Assembly: GCF_014205225.1 (NCBI RefSeq)
Contig: NZ_JACHNB010000001.1
Span: 4,445,501 to 4,509,500 of the forward strand
DNA from: Actinoplanes octamycinicus
GTDB lineage: Bacteria > Actinomycetota > Actinomycetes > Mycobacteriales > Micromonosporaceae
Length of the DNA: 64,000 bases
Reading direction: 5' to 3'
In this document: positions 17,297-24,493 of the stretch, piece after piece
How the letters are laid out: the number at the start of each line of letters is the position of its first letter
How positions within the stretch are numbered: the stretch's first letter is position 1
Made by a program: the position numbers and the translations under genes
Notes under the pieces: model-generated
Told to the model about the DNA's origin: nothing
The model's database searches: none
What the model saw: only the letters and a program-made list of their open reading frames with translations

Positions 17297-18550
17297 ATGA
17301 GCCGTCCTACGCGGAGACTCGTGATCGCGGTCCGCGCCGATCCCGTCATCTGCGGGCACTCGGGTGAGGCACGCAACCTCGCCGAAGTCGCCCTGACCCG
17401 GGGCTTCGACGACGTCCGCCTGCTCACCTGGCCGATCCCCGCCCTGCAGGCGGCCGGCCTGCCGCTGAAGCCGCTCGACCGGCTGCTGCCGTACAGCGAC
17501 GGGATCACCGTCGAACGGCCGGAGGCGGTCGGCGACTACCGGGTGCCGGACGGCCGGCACCTGGCCGGGCTGACCGGCCGGCTGGTCGAGTTGCTCAGCG
17601 ACGGCGTGCCCACCGTGTGCCTGTCGATGTACCTGGTCCCGCACACCCAGGTGATCAACGACGCGGTCACCGCGGCCCGGGCGGCCGGCTTCAGTCCGCA
17701 GGTGCACACGATCGCCAAGGCGGTCGGCTCGGACGTCACCAACGTGATCCGCTCCTGCCTGCGCGAGGGCCGCTTCGGCGCGGCCACCGTGCTGCTCACC
17801 ACGTTCCTGGCCAGCGACGAGGTGACCGCCGTCTCGCAGTACACCAAGGACGAGATCATCGCCTCGGCCGAGGAGGTGGACGCGCACTGCGGCACCGGGT
17901 TCGCCCAGCAGTGCCGGGACCGGGTCACGGTCAGCTACCCGCCGATCGACGCGTCCGCGTTCCTCGGGCTGGCCGACGACGCGATCGAGACCGCGCTGGC
18001 CAGACGCGGCCTGAAACGCGGCAAGTACCTGCTCTTCCTGTCCCGGGTGGCCCGCGCCAAGGGGATCTACGACCTGGTCATCGCCTACCGCCAGATGCGT
18101 GCCCGGGAGGAGGTCCCGCTGGTGATCGCCGGCACCGGGCCGGCCCTGGAGCACGTGCGCGCGATGGCCAAGGAGGACGACCGGATCATCTTCCTCACCG
18201 ACGTGGACGACGACGAGAAACCGCTGCTGATGGCCGGCTGCGCCGCCTACGCCCTGCCCACCAAGCCGGAACCGGACTTCGTCGAGACCTTCGGCATCGC
18301 CCTCGCCGAGAAGATGCTGGCCGGCGGCGGGCCGATCGTCACCACGCTGACCGGCGGCACCGGTGAGGCGGTCGGCGACACCGCGGTGATCGTCGAGGCC
18401 GGCGACGTCGACGCCCTCGCCGAGGCCCTCGACCACGTGATCCTCGACCTGCCCGAGCCCGAGCGGCTGGCCATGGAGTCCCGGGCCCGGGCGTACGCCA
18501 TGGCCTTCGACCGCACCGCAGTCTTCGACTCGCTCTTCCCACCCGCCTGA
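17297..18550 (+). CDS. GT4-type glycosyltransferase
   Basis: A 417-residue GT-B fold enzyme. The N-terminal domain begins RLVIAVRADPVICGHSGEARNLAEVAL. The C-terminal nucleotide-sugar domain contains YLLFLSRVARAKGIYDLVIAYRQM, LVIAGTGPALEHV, and the acceptor/donor loop PEPDFVETFGIALAEKMLAGGGP, which holds the EX7E-like motif of GT4. ATG 17297 is preferred over ATG 17291 because AAAGGA (17285-17290) is then 6 nt away. It may be cotranscribed with the GH92 gene; together they suggest metabolism of a mannose-containing glycan. A strong palindromic terminator follows at 18557. Confidence 0.85.
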   Translation: MSRPTRRLVIAVRADPVICGHSGEARNLAEVALTRGFDDVRLLTWPIPALQAAGLPLKPLDRLLPYSDGITVERPEAVGDYRVPDGRHLAGLTGRLVELLSDGVPTVCLSMYLVPHTQVINDAVTAARAAGFSPQVHTIAKAVGSDVTNVIRSCLREGRFGAATVLLTTFLASDEVTAVSQYTKDEIIASAEEVDAHCGTGFAQQCRDRVTVSYPPIDASAFLGLADDAIETALARRGLKRGKYLLFLSRVARAKGIYDLVIAYRQMRAREEVPLVIAGTGPALEHVRAMAKEDDRIIFLTDVDDDEKPLLMAGCAAYALPTKPEPDFVETFGIALAEKMLAGGGPIVTTLTGGTGEAVGDTAVIVEAGDVDALAEALDHVILDLPEPERLAMESRARAYAMAFDRTAVFDSLFPPA

Positions 18551-18556
18551 CGCCCG

Positions 18557-18586
18557 CCGAGGGGCGGCCGCGCGGCCGCCCCTCGG
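18557..18586. terminator. Perfect 30-nt palindrome, bidirectional terminator
   Basis: The arms CCGAGGGGCGGCCGC / GCGGCCGCCCCTCGG are perfectly complementary. It lies between convergent genes ending at 18550 and 18603. Confidence 0.8.
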
Positions 18587-18602
18587 ATCTCCGGTCCCGA
18601 AG

Positions 18603-19181
18603 TCACCGCCGCACCCGATAACCCAGGTGCAGCACCCGGTCGCCCTGGATCACCACGTGCGGATCCTCCAGCAGGTGCTGCCCGTCGACCGCCCCGAAGA
18701 ACCGCTTGCCGGACCCGAAGACCACCGGCACCACGTCGACCGCCACCTCGTCGACCAGCCCGGCCGACAGCACCTGGCCGCCCACGTCGCCCGCGTTCAC
18801 CGCGACGACCCGCTCGCCGGCCAGCTCCCGCGCCGTGGCGATCGCCGACCGCACGTCACCGGCGAAGTGGTACGACGCCTCCGGATGCCAGCCCTCGGGC
18901 TTGGGCCGGTGCGACACCACGACCACGTGGTCGCCGGTGGGTGGCCTGCCCTCCCAGCCGTTCGTCAGGTCGAAGAGGTGCCGCCCGACGACGATCACAC
19001 CGATCGACGCCCACATCGGCCGGACATAGGCCGCCGAGGCGCGGGAGACCCGGAAGCGGGCGCCCTCGACGATGGGGGTGTCCCCGTTGTAGTACCAGTC
19101 GTGCAGCGGGCCGACGTCGTCCTTCTCGTCGGCGATGAACCCGTCCACCGACATCACGCTGTGCATGATCACTGTGCCCAC
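18603..19181 (-). CDS. Dihydrofolate reductase / RibD C-terminal family protein
   Basis: A 192-residue protein of the DHFR-like RibD_C superfamily. It has HSVMSVDGFIADEKDDVGPL at the N-terminus, an NADPH-binding region around VIVVGRHLFDLTNGWEG, and VNAGDVGGQVLSAGLVDEVAVDVVPVVFGSGKRFF. Genuine FolA essentials are not all evident, so it is probably an NADPH-dependent reductase of unknown substrate. The start is GTG 19181, with GGAGGAG about 6 nt upstream on the minus strand. It is the last gene of the ArsR-SRPBCC-DHFR operon, 21 bp after the SRPBCC stop. This gene trio recurs in actinobacteria. Confidence 0.83.
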   Translation of the reverse strand: MGTVIMHSVMSVDGFIADEKDDVGPLHDWYYNGDTPIVEGARFRVSRASAAYVRPMWASIGVIVVGRHLFDLTNGWEGRPPTGDHVVVVSHRPKPEGWHPEASYHFAGDVRSAIATARELAGERVVAVNAGDVGGQVLSAGLVDEVAVDVVPVVFGSGKRFFGAVDGQHLLEDPHVVIQGDRVLHLGYRVRR

Positions 19182-19202
19182 GGGTGCTCCTCCCCGACCG
19201 GG

Positions 19203-19685
19203 TCAGACCGCGCCCTTGGCGACCAGGGCGTCCAGCTTGGCGTAACCCTCGTTGACGCCGGTCTCCATGCCGCTCTTGAGCCAGGCGTCCCGGCCCTCGA
19301 AGCTGTCCACCAGCGACTGCGCGTGCAGCCTGGTCCGGCCGCCGCCCAGGTCCTCGAAGGTCAGCGTCTCCAGGGCGACGCCGTCCGGGGCGCCCTCGAA
19401 GGTGAAGGTCTGGACGATCCGGTCCGGGCCGACCTGGTGGAAACAGCCGCGGAAGCCGAACTCCTCCTCGCCGCGGACCGCCTTGTACCGCCACTCGCCG
19501 CCGGAGCGGGCGTCCCAGCGCTCGATCCGGGTGGTCGTCGAGTCCGGCCCGCACCACTGGGCGAACAGCTCCGGGTCGGTGTGCGCGCGGAGCAACTGCT
19601 CCGGCGTCGCGGTGAAGTCCCGGGTGATCCGGATGATCGGCAGGTCCTGGTCGGCTTCGATGCGTGCCTCGTTCACAATCCTCAT
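19203..19685 (-). CDS. SRPBCC / AHSA1-domain protein
   Basis: A 160-residue START-like helix-grip protein. It has IIRITRDFTATPEQLLRAHTDPELFAQWCGP at the N-terminus, then a WDARSGGEWRYKAV strand pair, GCFHQVGPDRIVQTFTFEG, and the long C-terminal helix DAWLKSGMETGVNEGYAKLDALV. Such proteins bind hydrophobic ligands. The ATG at 19685 overlaps the stop of the upstream ArsR gene (ATGA), indicating translational coupling. The ligand is unknown; the neighbouring regulator may sense the same compound. Confidence 0.88.
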   Translation of the reverse strand: MRIVNEARIEADQDLPIIRITRDFTATPEQLLRAHTDPELFAQWCGPDSTTTRIERWDARSGGEWRYKAVRGEEEFGFRGCFHQVGPDRIVQTFTFEGAPDGVALETLTFEDLGGGRTRLHAQSLVDSFEGRDAWLKSGMETGVNEGYAKLDALVAKGAV

Positions 19686-20014
19686 CCCTCTCGCTCGTCG
19701 ATGGTCCTCAACACCGCGTCCAGGCGCTGGTAGCGCGCCTCGGCGCGGCGCCGGTACTGCTCGATCCAGCCACCGATCTCGTCGAAGACGTCCCGCTCCA
19801 GCCGCACCGACCGGGGCTGCGGCCCGGCCGGGCGGCTGACCAGACCGGCCTCCTCCAGCACCTTGAGGTGCTTGTAGACCGCCTGCAGCGACATCCGGTA
19901 GGGCTCGGCGAGCTGGTTGACCGTCGCGTCGCCGGCCGCCAGCCGCGCCACCATGTCACGGCGCGTCGGGTCGGCCAGCGCGGCGAAGACCCGGGACAGC
20001 TCATCGGCCGGCAT
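19682..20014 (-). CDS. ArsR-family winged-helix repressor
   Basis: A 110-residue regulator with the ArsR helix-turn-helix: RVFAALADPTRRDMVARLAAGDATVNQLAEPYRMSLQAVYKHLKVLEEAGLVSR, in which the recognition helix is SLQAVYKHLKVLEEAG. It lacks the CxCxxC arsenic/metal motif, so it is of the non-metal type usually paired with SRPBCC proteins. GAGGA precedes ATG 20014. It is the first gene of the operon, and the upstream AT-rich region carries inverted repeats likely to be its operator. Confidence 0.9.
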   Translation of the reverse strand: MPADELSRVFAALADPTRRDMVARLAAGDATVNQLAEPYRMSLQAVYKHLKVLEEAGLVSRPAGPQPRSVRLERDVFDEIGGWIEQYRRRAEARYQRLDAVLRTIDEREG

Positions 20015-20023
20015 CTCGTCCTC

Positions 20024-20091
20024 GTTTCAACTAATCGGTTTAAACATAAGCTAGACCCGGTCCGGCAGACTGTCAACCAGAAAGTTGAAAC
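20024..20091. promoter_or_regulatory. AT-rich divergent operator region with inverted repeats
   Basis: GTTTCAACT (20024-20032) and AGTTGAAAC (20083-20091) are perfect inverted copies flanking the divergent start region, and GTTTAAAC (20038-20045) is a perfect 8-bp palindrome. The stretch is markedly AT-richer than its surroundings. This is a candidate ArsR operator/promoter. Confidence 0.5.
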
Positions 20092-20099
20092 CGCAGCTC

Positions 20100-20720
20100 A
20101 TGAGGCATGGATACACCAACGACACCCGTCGCGACGGGGATGTGGTGATCAAACGGTTCCAGGGGCCGGACGCGGAGCTCCGCCGGGCCACCGAGAGCCG
20201 GGTGCTGACCCGGATGGCGGCCGCCGGTGTCCCGGTGCCGGACCTGATCGCCGAGCCGCCCGGCGAGCTGTGGACCCGGTACGTGCCCGGCGCCCACGGC
20301 CAGGACCTGATCGACGCCGGGCACGCCGCCGCGGTGCTCGACTCCTGCGGCCGCACCCTGACGCGGTTGCGGACCGTGCACGGCGACTACGGCCCGAACA
20401 ACATGCTCTTCGACCCGGTCACCTTCGCCACCGTCGCGGTCCTCGACTGGGAGTGGGCCCACGACGGCGACCCGATCGAGGACCTGGCCTGGTGCGAGTG
20501 GATCGTCCGGATGCACCACCCGCACGCCGCCGCCGACCTGGACGCCCTCTTCACCGGCTACGGCCACCGTCCACCCTGGCCCGCCCGGCACGCCGCCATG
20601 CTGGCCAAGTGCCACGCGATGCGCACCGTGGCCGCCGCGACCGCCGGCCCCGACTCACCCGCCGCCCACACCTGGCGCCACCGGATCGACCTCACCGAGT
20701 CGTGGCGACCCGCTCGATGA
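20100..20720 (+). CDS. Phosphotransferase-family (APH/Kae1-associated-kinase-like) protein
   Basis: A 206-residue compact kinase-like protein. DVVIKRFQGPDAELRRATESRVL resembles the ATP-lobe of small APH or Bud32-like kinases. The catalytic loop is TVHGDYGPNNMLFD, and the metal-binding VAVLDWEWAHDGDPIEDLAWCEW follows. ATG 20100 is preferred; an in-frame TTG at 20085 lies inside the operator repeat. It is divergent from the ArsR operon and may share its operator. Its 3' end overlaps the convergent Thg1-like gene by 29 bp. The substrate is unknown. Confidence 0.8.
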   Translation: MRHGYTNDTRRDGDVVIKRFQGPDAELRRATESRVLTRMAAAGVPVPDLIAEPPGELWTRYVPGAHGQDLIDAGHAAAVLDSCGRTLTRLRTVHGDYGPNNMLFDPVTFATVAVLDWEWAHDGDPIEDLAWCEWIVRMHHPHAAADLDALFTGYGHRPPWPARHAAMLAKCHAMRTVAAATAGPDSPAAHTWRHRIDLTESWRPAR

Positions 20721-21444
20721 GCTCCCGGTACCCGTCCTTCATCGGCAGTTCCCGCTCCACCCGGAGCCGCCGCCGCTCGGTGGTCACCGCCATGTCCCGG
20801 ACCGGATCGTGGCCGGTGTGCGGCACCCGCTCCCACCACAACCCGACCCCGCGTCGCTGCCAGGCGGGCACCTCGTTGAAGTTGATCCCGTGCCGGAAGA
20901 GCAGCTCGTTCTTGTCCGCCGTGCTCGCCCCGTCGAGCTCCCGGGTCGCCTCCCGGCGGGACTTGCCGGCCTTGCGCAGCGTCCAGTAGCACCAGCCGTT
21001 CAGCGCGCACCGGGCCGCGTCCGCCTGCCGCCAGGAGAAGTAGTCGGCCACGTCGCCCACCCCGGTCCCCAGCCACACCCGCGAGTCGAAGTGCGCCGGC
21101 TTGCCGACCGCGAGGCTGAAGGCGGCGCTGGCCAGCCCGGCCGACACCGAGACGAGCTTCTCCACGCCGCGCCCGAACAGCCCGGACCCCGGGTCGAGGA
21201 GCACCGAGATCTCGTCGCTCTCGGTGTAGGCGTACCGCCCGCCCAGCTCACCCAGCAGGGTCTCCGCCGTGCTCACCATGTGCCCGGCGAACCGCTCGTC
21301 GAACGGCTTGCCGAAGTGCTCCTCGGTGAACCGGGAGAACCCCCGCCCGTCCAGCCGCAGCACCGTCCACGCGCCGGGCAGCACGGTCAGCCGGTGAAAG
21401 TACTCCCGGGCCCGCTGCCCGGCCTCGAACGTGTCGGCATCCAT
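20692..21444 (-). CDS. Thg1-like protein (3'-5' RNA polymerase family)
   Basis: A 250-residue homologue of tRNA-His guanylyltransferase. The palm-domain metal motif is VLRLDGRGFSRFT (Asp32 in the conserved DGR), and the second metal aspartate is in AYTESDEISVLL (Asp77). A family-like RHGINFNEVPAWQRRG occurs at about 184-199. Bacterial Thg1-like proteins add nucleotides to the 5' end of RNAs in the 3'-5' direction, mainly to repair truncated tRNAs, because bacterial tRNA-His already encodes G-1. All visible catalytic residues are intact. The start is ATG 21444. It is monocistronic and convergent with the phosphotransferase gene. Confidence 0.88.
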   Translation of the reverse strand: MDADTFEAGQRAREYFHRLTVLPGAWTVLRLDGRGFSRFTEEHFGKPFDERFAGHMVSTAETLLGELGGRYAYTESDEISVLLDPGSGLFGRGVEKLVSVSAGLASAAFSLAVGKPAHFDSRVWLGTGVGDVADYFSWRQADAARCALNGWCYWTLRKAGKSRREATRELDGASTADKNELLFRHGINFNEVPAWQRRGVGLWWERVPHTGHDPVRDMAVTTERRRLRVERELPMKDGYRELIERVATTR

Positions 21445-21765
21445 CCGCCCATGATCACAGCCGCGGGCCCGCTGGTCCGCCGGTTATTCTCGCTGCCGCG
21501 GCGTCGCCGGCACGTCGCGGATCTTTCTTCGGTACGACGGGGAGTCCCGTGCCGGCCGGCCGCTCCGCGGTCTGGGTGGCTCTGTGGGGCGGGAAAGGCG
21601 TCCGCTGTGGAGCGGAGTGGCTGTTAGGGTGACGGCCAGGTCATGAGTGCCAGCGTTGAGCCCCGGCTTGCTGGCCGGCAACCCTCCAACCGTGGGTGGG
21701 GTGCCCCGGGTGATGACCGGGTCCGGCGCGCGGTGTGCCGGGCAAGCCGCGAAGGGAGTCCTGCT
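21445..21765. other. 321-bp intergenic region containing the second SAM-IV riboswitch
   Basis: The first 175 bp show no gene or clear motif. A -10-like TTAGGG lies at about 21624-21629 and is followed by the riboswitch. Confidence 0.7.
21637..21742 (+). ncRNA. SAM-IV riboswitch aptamer
   Basis: Same architecture as the aptamer at 11.3 kb. P1 is GGTC (21639-21642) with GACC (21715-21718), and P2 is GCCAGC (21649-21654) with GCTGGC (21670-21675). The conserved CCGGCAACCCTCC and GGGGTGCCCCGGGTGATGACC blocks follow, and a 3' hairpin CCGGC/GCCGG (21723-21727 with 21737-21741) matches the SAM-IV-specific helix. It lies 24 bp before the GNAT start codon, leaving only the Shine-Dalgarno GAAGGGA between, which suggests control at translation. 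Confidence 0.9.
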
Positions 21766-22380
21766 GTGCTGCTCAAAAACCTCGACGCCCCGGTTCTGGA
21801 CGGTCGCCTGGTCCGCCTCGAGCCGCTGTCCGGACGGCACGCCGCGGACCTGGCGGCCGCCGCCGAGGAGGACCGTTCGTCGTACCGGTACACCTGGGTG
21901 CCGACCGCGGCCGAGGTGGACGGGTACCTGGCGGCCCAGCTGGCGCGGGCCGAGGCGGGCGTGCTCAAGCCGTACGCGCAGGTCCTGAAATCGACGGGCC
22001 GTGCCGTCGGCGCGACCGGGCTGTGGGATCCGCGCCCCTGGCCGGACCGCGACGAGCTGTGCGCCGTGGAGATCGGCTTCACCTGGCTGGGCGCGTCGGC
22101 GCAGCGGTCCGGGATCAACACGGAGGCGAAGTTCCTGCTGCTCCGGCACGCTTTCGAGCGGTGGAACGCGGTGCGCGTGGACCTGAAGACGGATGCCCGC
22201 AACGCCCGCTCCCGGGCCGCCATCGAGCGGCTCGGCGCGACCTTCGAGGGTGTCCTCCGCTGCTGGTCGAAGTCCTGGGCGCCGGGGGAGGAGGGCCGGC
22301 TGCGCGACTCCGCGATGTACTCGATCATCGCCTCCGAGTGGCCGCACTGCCGGGCCCGGCTGGAGGCCCGGCTCGCCTGA
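21766..22380 (+). CDS. GNAT-family N-acetyltransferase under SAM-IV control
   Basis: A 204-residue RimJ/RimL-type acetyltransferase. It begins [19 protein letters not shown] and has the acetyl-CoA-binding strand/helix around [22 protein letters not shown] and [28 protein letters not shown], both typical of the family. GTG 21766 follows GAAGGGA (21751-21757). The upstream SAM-IV riboswitch predicts that expression falls when SAM is plentiful. This implies a link to methionine, SAM or sulphur amino-acid metabolism, for example acetylation of a methionine-pathway intermediate, but the substrate is unknown. Confidence 0.88.
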   Translation: MLLKNLDAPVLDGRLVRLEPLSGRHAADLAAAAEEDRSSYRYTWVPTAAEVDGYLAAQLARAEAGVLKPYAQVLKSTGRAVGATGLWDPRPWPDRDELCAVEIGFTWLGASAQRSGINTEAKFLLLRHAFERWNAVRVDLKTDARNARSRAAIERLGATFEGVLRCWSKSWAPGEEGRLRDSAMYSIIASEWPHCRARLEARLA

Positions 22381-22436
22381 CATCTGTCACCGGCGATGCG
22401 TGATGTTCGACCGGGGTGACCGGGCGCCGGGAGCGG

Positions 22437-22442
22437 TGTAGT
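22437..22442 (+). promoter_or_regulatory. -10 element TGTAGT, leaderless
   Basis: TGTAGT lies 6 nt before ATG 22449. Confidence 0.4.
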
Positions 22443-22448
22443 CGAGGT

Positions 22449-23453
22449 ATGAGAAGCCGCATCGCTCCCACCGTCGGACTCTTCTTCCTGGCCCCGCTGG
22501 TCGCCGAGTTCCTGCTGGGCAATCTGCCGATCACCTTCCTGCCCGCGGTGCTGGCGCTGGCCCCGCTCTACGGCGGCGGCGCGCTGCTGATCCGGGAGGT
22601 GGTCCGCCGCCGCGGGCGGGGCTGGCCGAACATCCTGATCCTGGCGGTCGCCTACGGCGTGCTGGAGGAGGGGCTGACCACCCAGTCGCTGTTCAACCCC
22701 AACTACGCGGACCAGCACCTGCTGGTGGACGGGTTCCTCCCGGCGCTGGGCATCGCGGTGCCGTGGACCGTCTACGTGATCGGCATCCACGTCTTCTGGA
22801 GCGTCTGCGCGCCGATCATGATGATGGAGGTGATCTCCGGGGCGCGGCGGACCACGCCGTGGCTGGGGCGGGCCGGGCTGATCGTGACCGGGGTGCTCTT
22901 CCTGGCCGGTTGCGGGATCAGCGTGGTGATCACCATGTCGACGTGGCCGTACACCGCGACGCCCGGCCAGTTCCTGACCACCTCGATCGTCCTGGTCCTG
23001 CTGATCGCGGCCGGGCTGCTGGTCCGGATCGGCTTCCGGCCGCGGCCGGGTGTCGCGCCGAGCGCCCTGGTGGTGCTGATCGCCACGCTGGTCGCCGGCG
23101 CGGTCTTCCAGGGCCTCACCCTGGACGTGCTGCACGTGCCGGCCGCCCTGGCCGTGGCGGTCTGGGTGCTGGACGTGGCGGTCTACCTCACCCTGCTGGC
23201 CCACTGGTCGGCGCGCGCGGGCTGGACCGACCTGCACCGCCTGGCGATCGCGGCCGGCGCGCTGCTCACCTACGCCTGGCACTCGTTCGTCGAAACCCCG
23301 GTCGGCGCCGCCGCGGCCGCCGTCGACCTGATCGGCAACGCGATCTTCACGGCCGGCGCGGTGACCCTCATCTGGTACGCCTACCGCAAGGTGACCGCCC
23401 GTGCCGCGCCGGCCGGGATCTCGGGCGTGCACGACGATCGATCGGTGGGTTAG
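22449..23453 (+). CDS. Multi-pass membrane protein of unknown function
   Basis: A 334-residue integral membrane protein with about nine hydrophobic segments. Distinctive features are an ILAVAYGVLEEGLTTQSLFNPNY segment with a conserved-looking EEG in the membrane, reminiscent of CPBP/Abi-type intramembrane proteases, and a downstream IGIHVFWSVCAPIMMMEV with a His in the membrane. The EE...H arrangement is only suggestive, because I cannot locate the full CPBP motif set. It starts at ATG 22449. Its TAG stop (23451-23453) is part of the TAGCGT -10 of the next gene. Confidence 0.65.
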   Translation: MRSRIAPTVGLFFLAPLVAEFLLGNLPITFLPAVLALAPLYGGGALLIREVVRRRGRGWPNILILAVAYGVLEEGLTTQSLFNPNYADQHLLVDGFLPALGIAVPWTVYVIGIHVFWSVCAPIMMMEVISGARRTTPWLGRAGLIVTGVLFLAGCGISVVITMSTWPYTATPGQFLTTSIVLVLLIAAGLLVRIGFRPRPGVAPSALVVLIATLVAGAVFQGLTLDVLHVPAALAVAVWVLDVAVYLTLLAHWSARAGWTDLHRLAIAAGALLTYAWHSFVETPVGAAAAAVDLIGNAIFTAGAVTLIWYAYRKVTARAAPAGISGVHDDRSVG

Positions 23454-23456
23454 CGT
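23451..23456 (+). promoter_or_regulatory. -10 element TAGCGT overlapping the upstream stop codon
   Basis: TAGCGT lies 6 nt before GTG 23463. The TAG is also the stop of the preceding gene. The same GGTTAGCGTCCCGTCGTGAAC block precedes the paralogue at 24494. Confidence 0.65.
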
Positions 23457-23462
23457 CCCGTC

Positions 23463-24389
23463 GTGAACCAGGATCTCCCCGGGCCGCCGCAGCCGGCGCC
23501 CGGCCCGGCGCCCGTGCCGCCACCGCCCGACCCGCAGCCCCCGGCGCCGCCGGCCCCGGGCCTCTTCTACCCGCCGCCCGGCCCGCCCGCCTACCCGCTT
23601 CCGGGGCAGCCCGCGTACCCGCCGCCCTACGGCGCCTTCCCGCCCGCCGTCCACCCGGGCCAGCCCTATCCACCGCCGGGATATCCGCCGCCGGGCTACC
23701 CGGCGTACCCGATGTACGGCCCGGCACCCCGGCGCGAGTTCAACAACGCCGCCATCGCCGCCCTGATCTTCGCGGTCATCGGCGCCCTTCCGTTCGGCTT
23801 CGCCCTCGGCTTCGTCGCCCTGTCACAGATCGCGAAGCGCGGCGAGCGGGGGCGCGGGCTGGCCATCGCCGCGGTGACGGTCTCCTCGCTCTATACCCTG
23901 GTCTTCCTCGTCGGCGCCGTCGTCGACGACGGCGACGAACCCGAAGCGGGCGGCGCCCGGCCCGCCGCGACGACCGCCGCGCCCGCTCGGCCCGGGGCGA
24001 CGAGCGCCGCGCCGTTCCGGACCGGCGCGACCTCCGGCCCCGGCCGCCGCGATGTCGAGGACCTCCAGCTGGGCGACTGCCTCAGCTATGTCGACCCGAA
24101 CGGCAGCGCCGAGTCGTTCACCGTGGAGCTCTGCTCGCAGTCGCACGGCGGCGAGGTCTACGACCTCTGGACCTTCCCAGCCGGCGCCTACCCCGGCGAC
24201 GCGGAGGCCGACACGACCGCCGGCGACCACTGCGACAAGGCGCTGGACAAGTACGCGACCGGGAAGTTCGCCAAGGCACGCATGCTCTACGTCTATCCGA
24301 CCCGGGAGTCCTGGGCGTTCGACCGCGGGGTGGTCTGCATCGCCGTGCCGCCGTCGGGCGAGTGGACAGGCTCGATGGTCCACCCCTGA
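23463..24389 (+). CDS. Proline-rich DUF4190 / septum-formation-domain membrane protein (paralogue A)
   Basis: A 308-residue protein. A Pro/Gly/Tyr-rich disordered N-terminus (residues 1-95, many PPP and PGYPP motifs) precedes a DUF4190-type pair of membrane segments (NNAAIAALIFAVIGALPFG and the following GLAIAAVTVSSLYTLVFLVG) with the linking motif GFVALSQIAKRGERGRG. An Ala/Thr-rich linker leads to an extracytoplasmic domain with cysteines (GDCLSYVDP, ELCSQSHGGEVYD, DHCDKALDKY, GVVCIAVPP) that matches the septum-formation domain. Leaderless GTG start. It is the first of two tandem paralogues. The family is frequent in actinobacteria and its cellular role is not established. Confidence 0.83.
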   Translation: MNQDLPGPPQPAPGPAPVPPPPDPQPPAPPAPGLFYPPPGPPAYPLPGQPAYPPPYGAFPPAVHPGQPYPPPGYPPPGYPAYPMYGPAPRREFNNAAIAALIFAVIGALPFGFALGFVALSQIAKRGERGRGLAIAAVTVSSLYTLVFLVGAVVDDGDEPEAGGARPAATTAAPARPGATSAAPFRTGATSGPGRRDVEDLQLGDCLSYVDPNGSAESFTVELCSQSHGGEVYDLWTFPAGAYPGDAEADTTAGDHCDKALDKYATGKFAKARMLYVYPTRESWAFDRGVVCIAVPPSGEWTGSMVHP

Positions 24390-24481
24390 GTGGCCGGTGG
24401 GAGCCCGGTGCCGCCGGGCTCCCACCTGGGTCGATACCCAATCGGAACCGTCCCGCCCTCGGTAAAGATCGTTTTCTGGGT

Positions 24482-24487
24482 TAGCGT
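24482..24487 (+). promoter_or_regulatory. -10 element TAGCGT, leaderless
   Basis: TAGCGT lies 6 nt before GTG 24494. The flanking 20 bases are the same as before paralogue A, so the promoter was duplicated with the gene. Confidence 0.65.
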
Positions 24488-24493
24488 CCCGTC

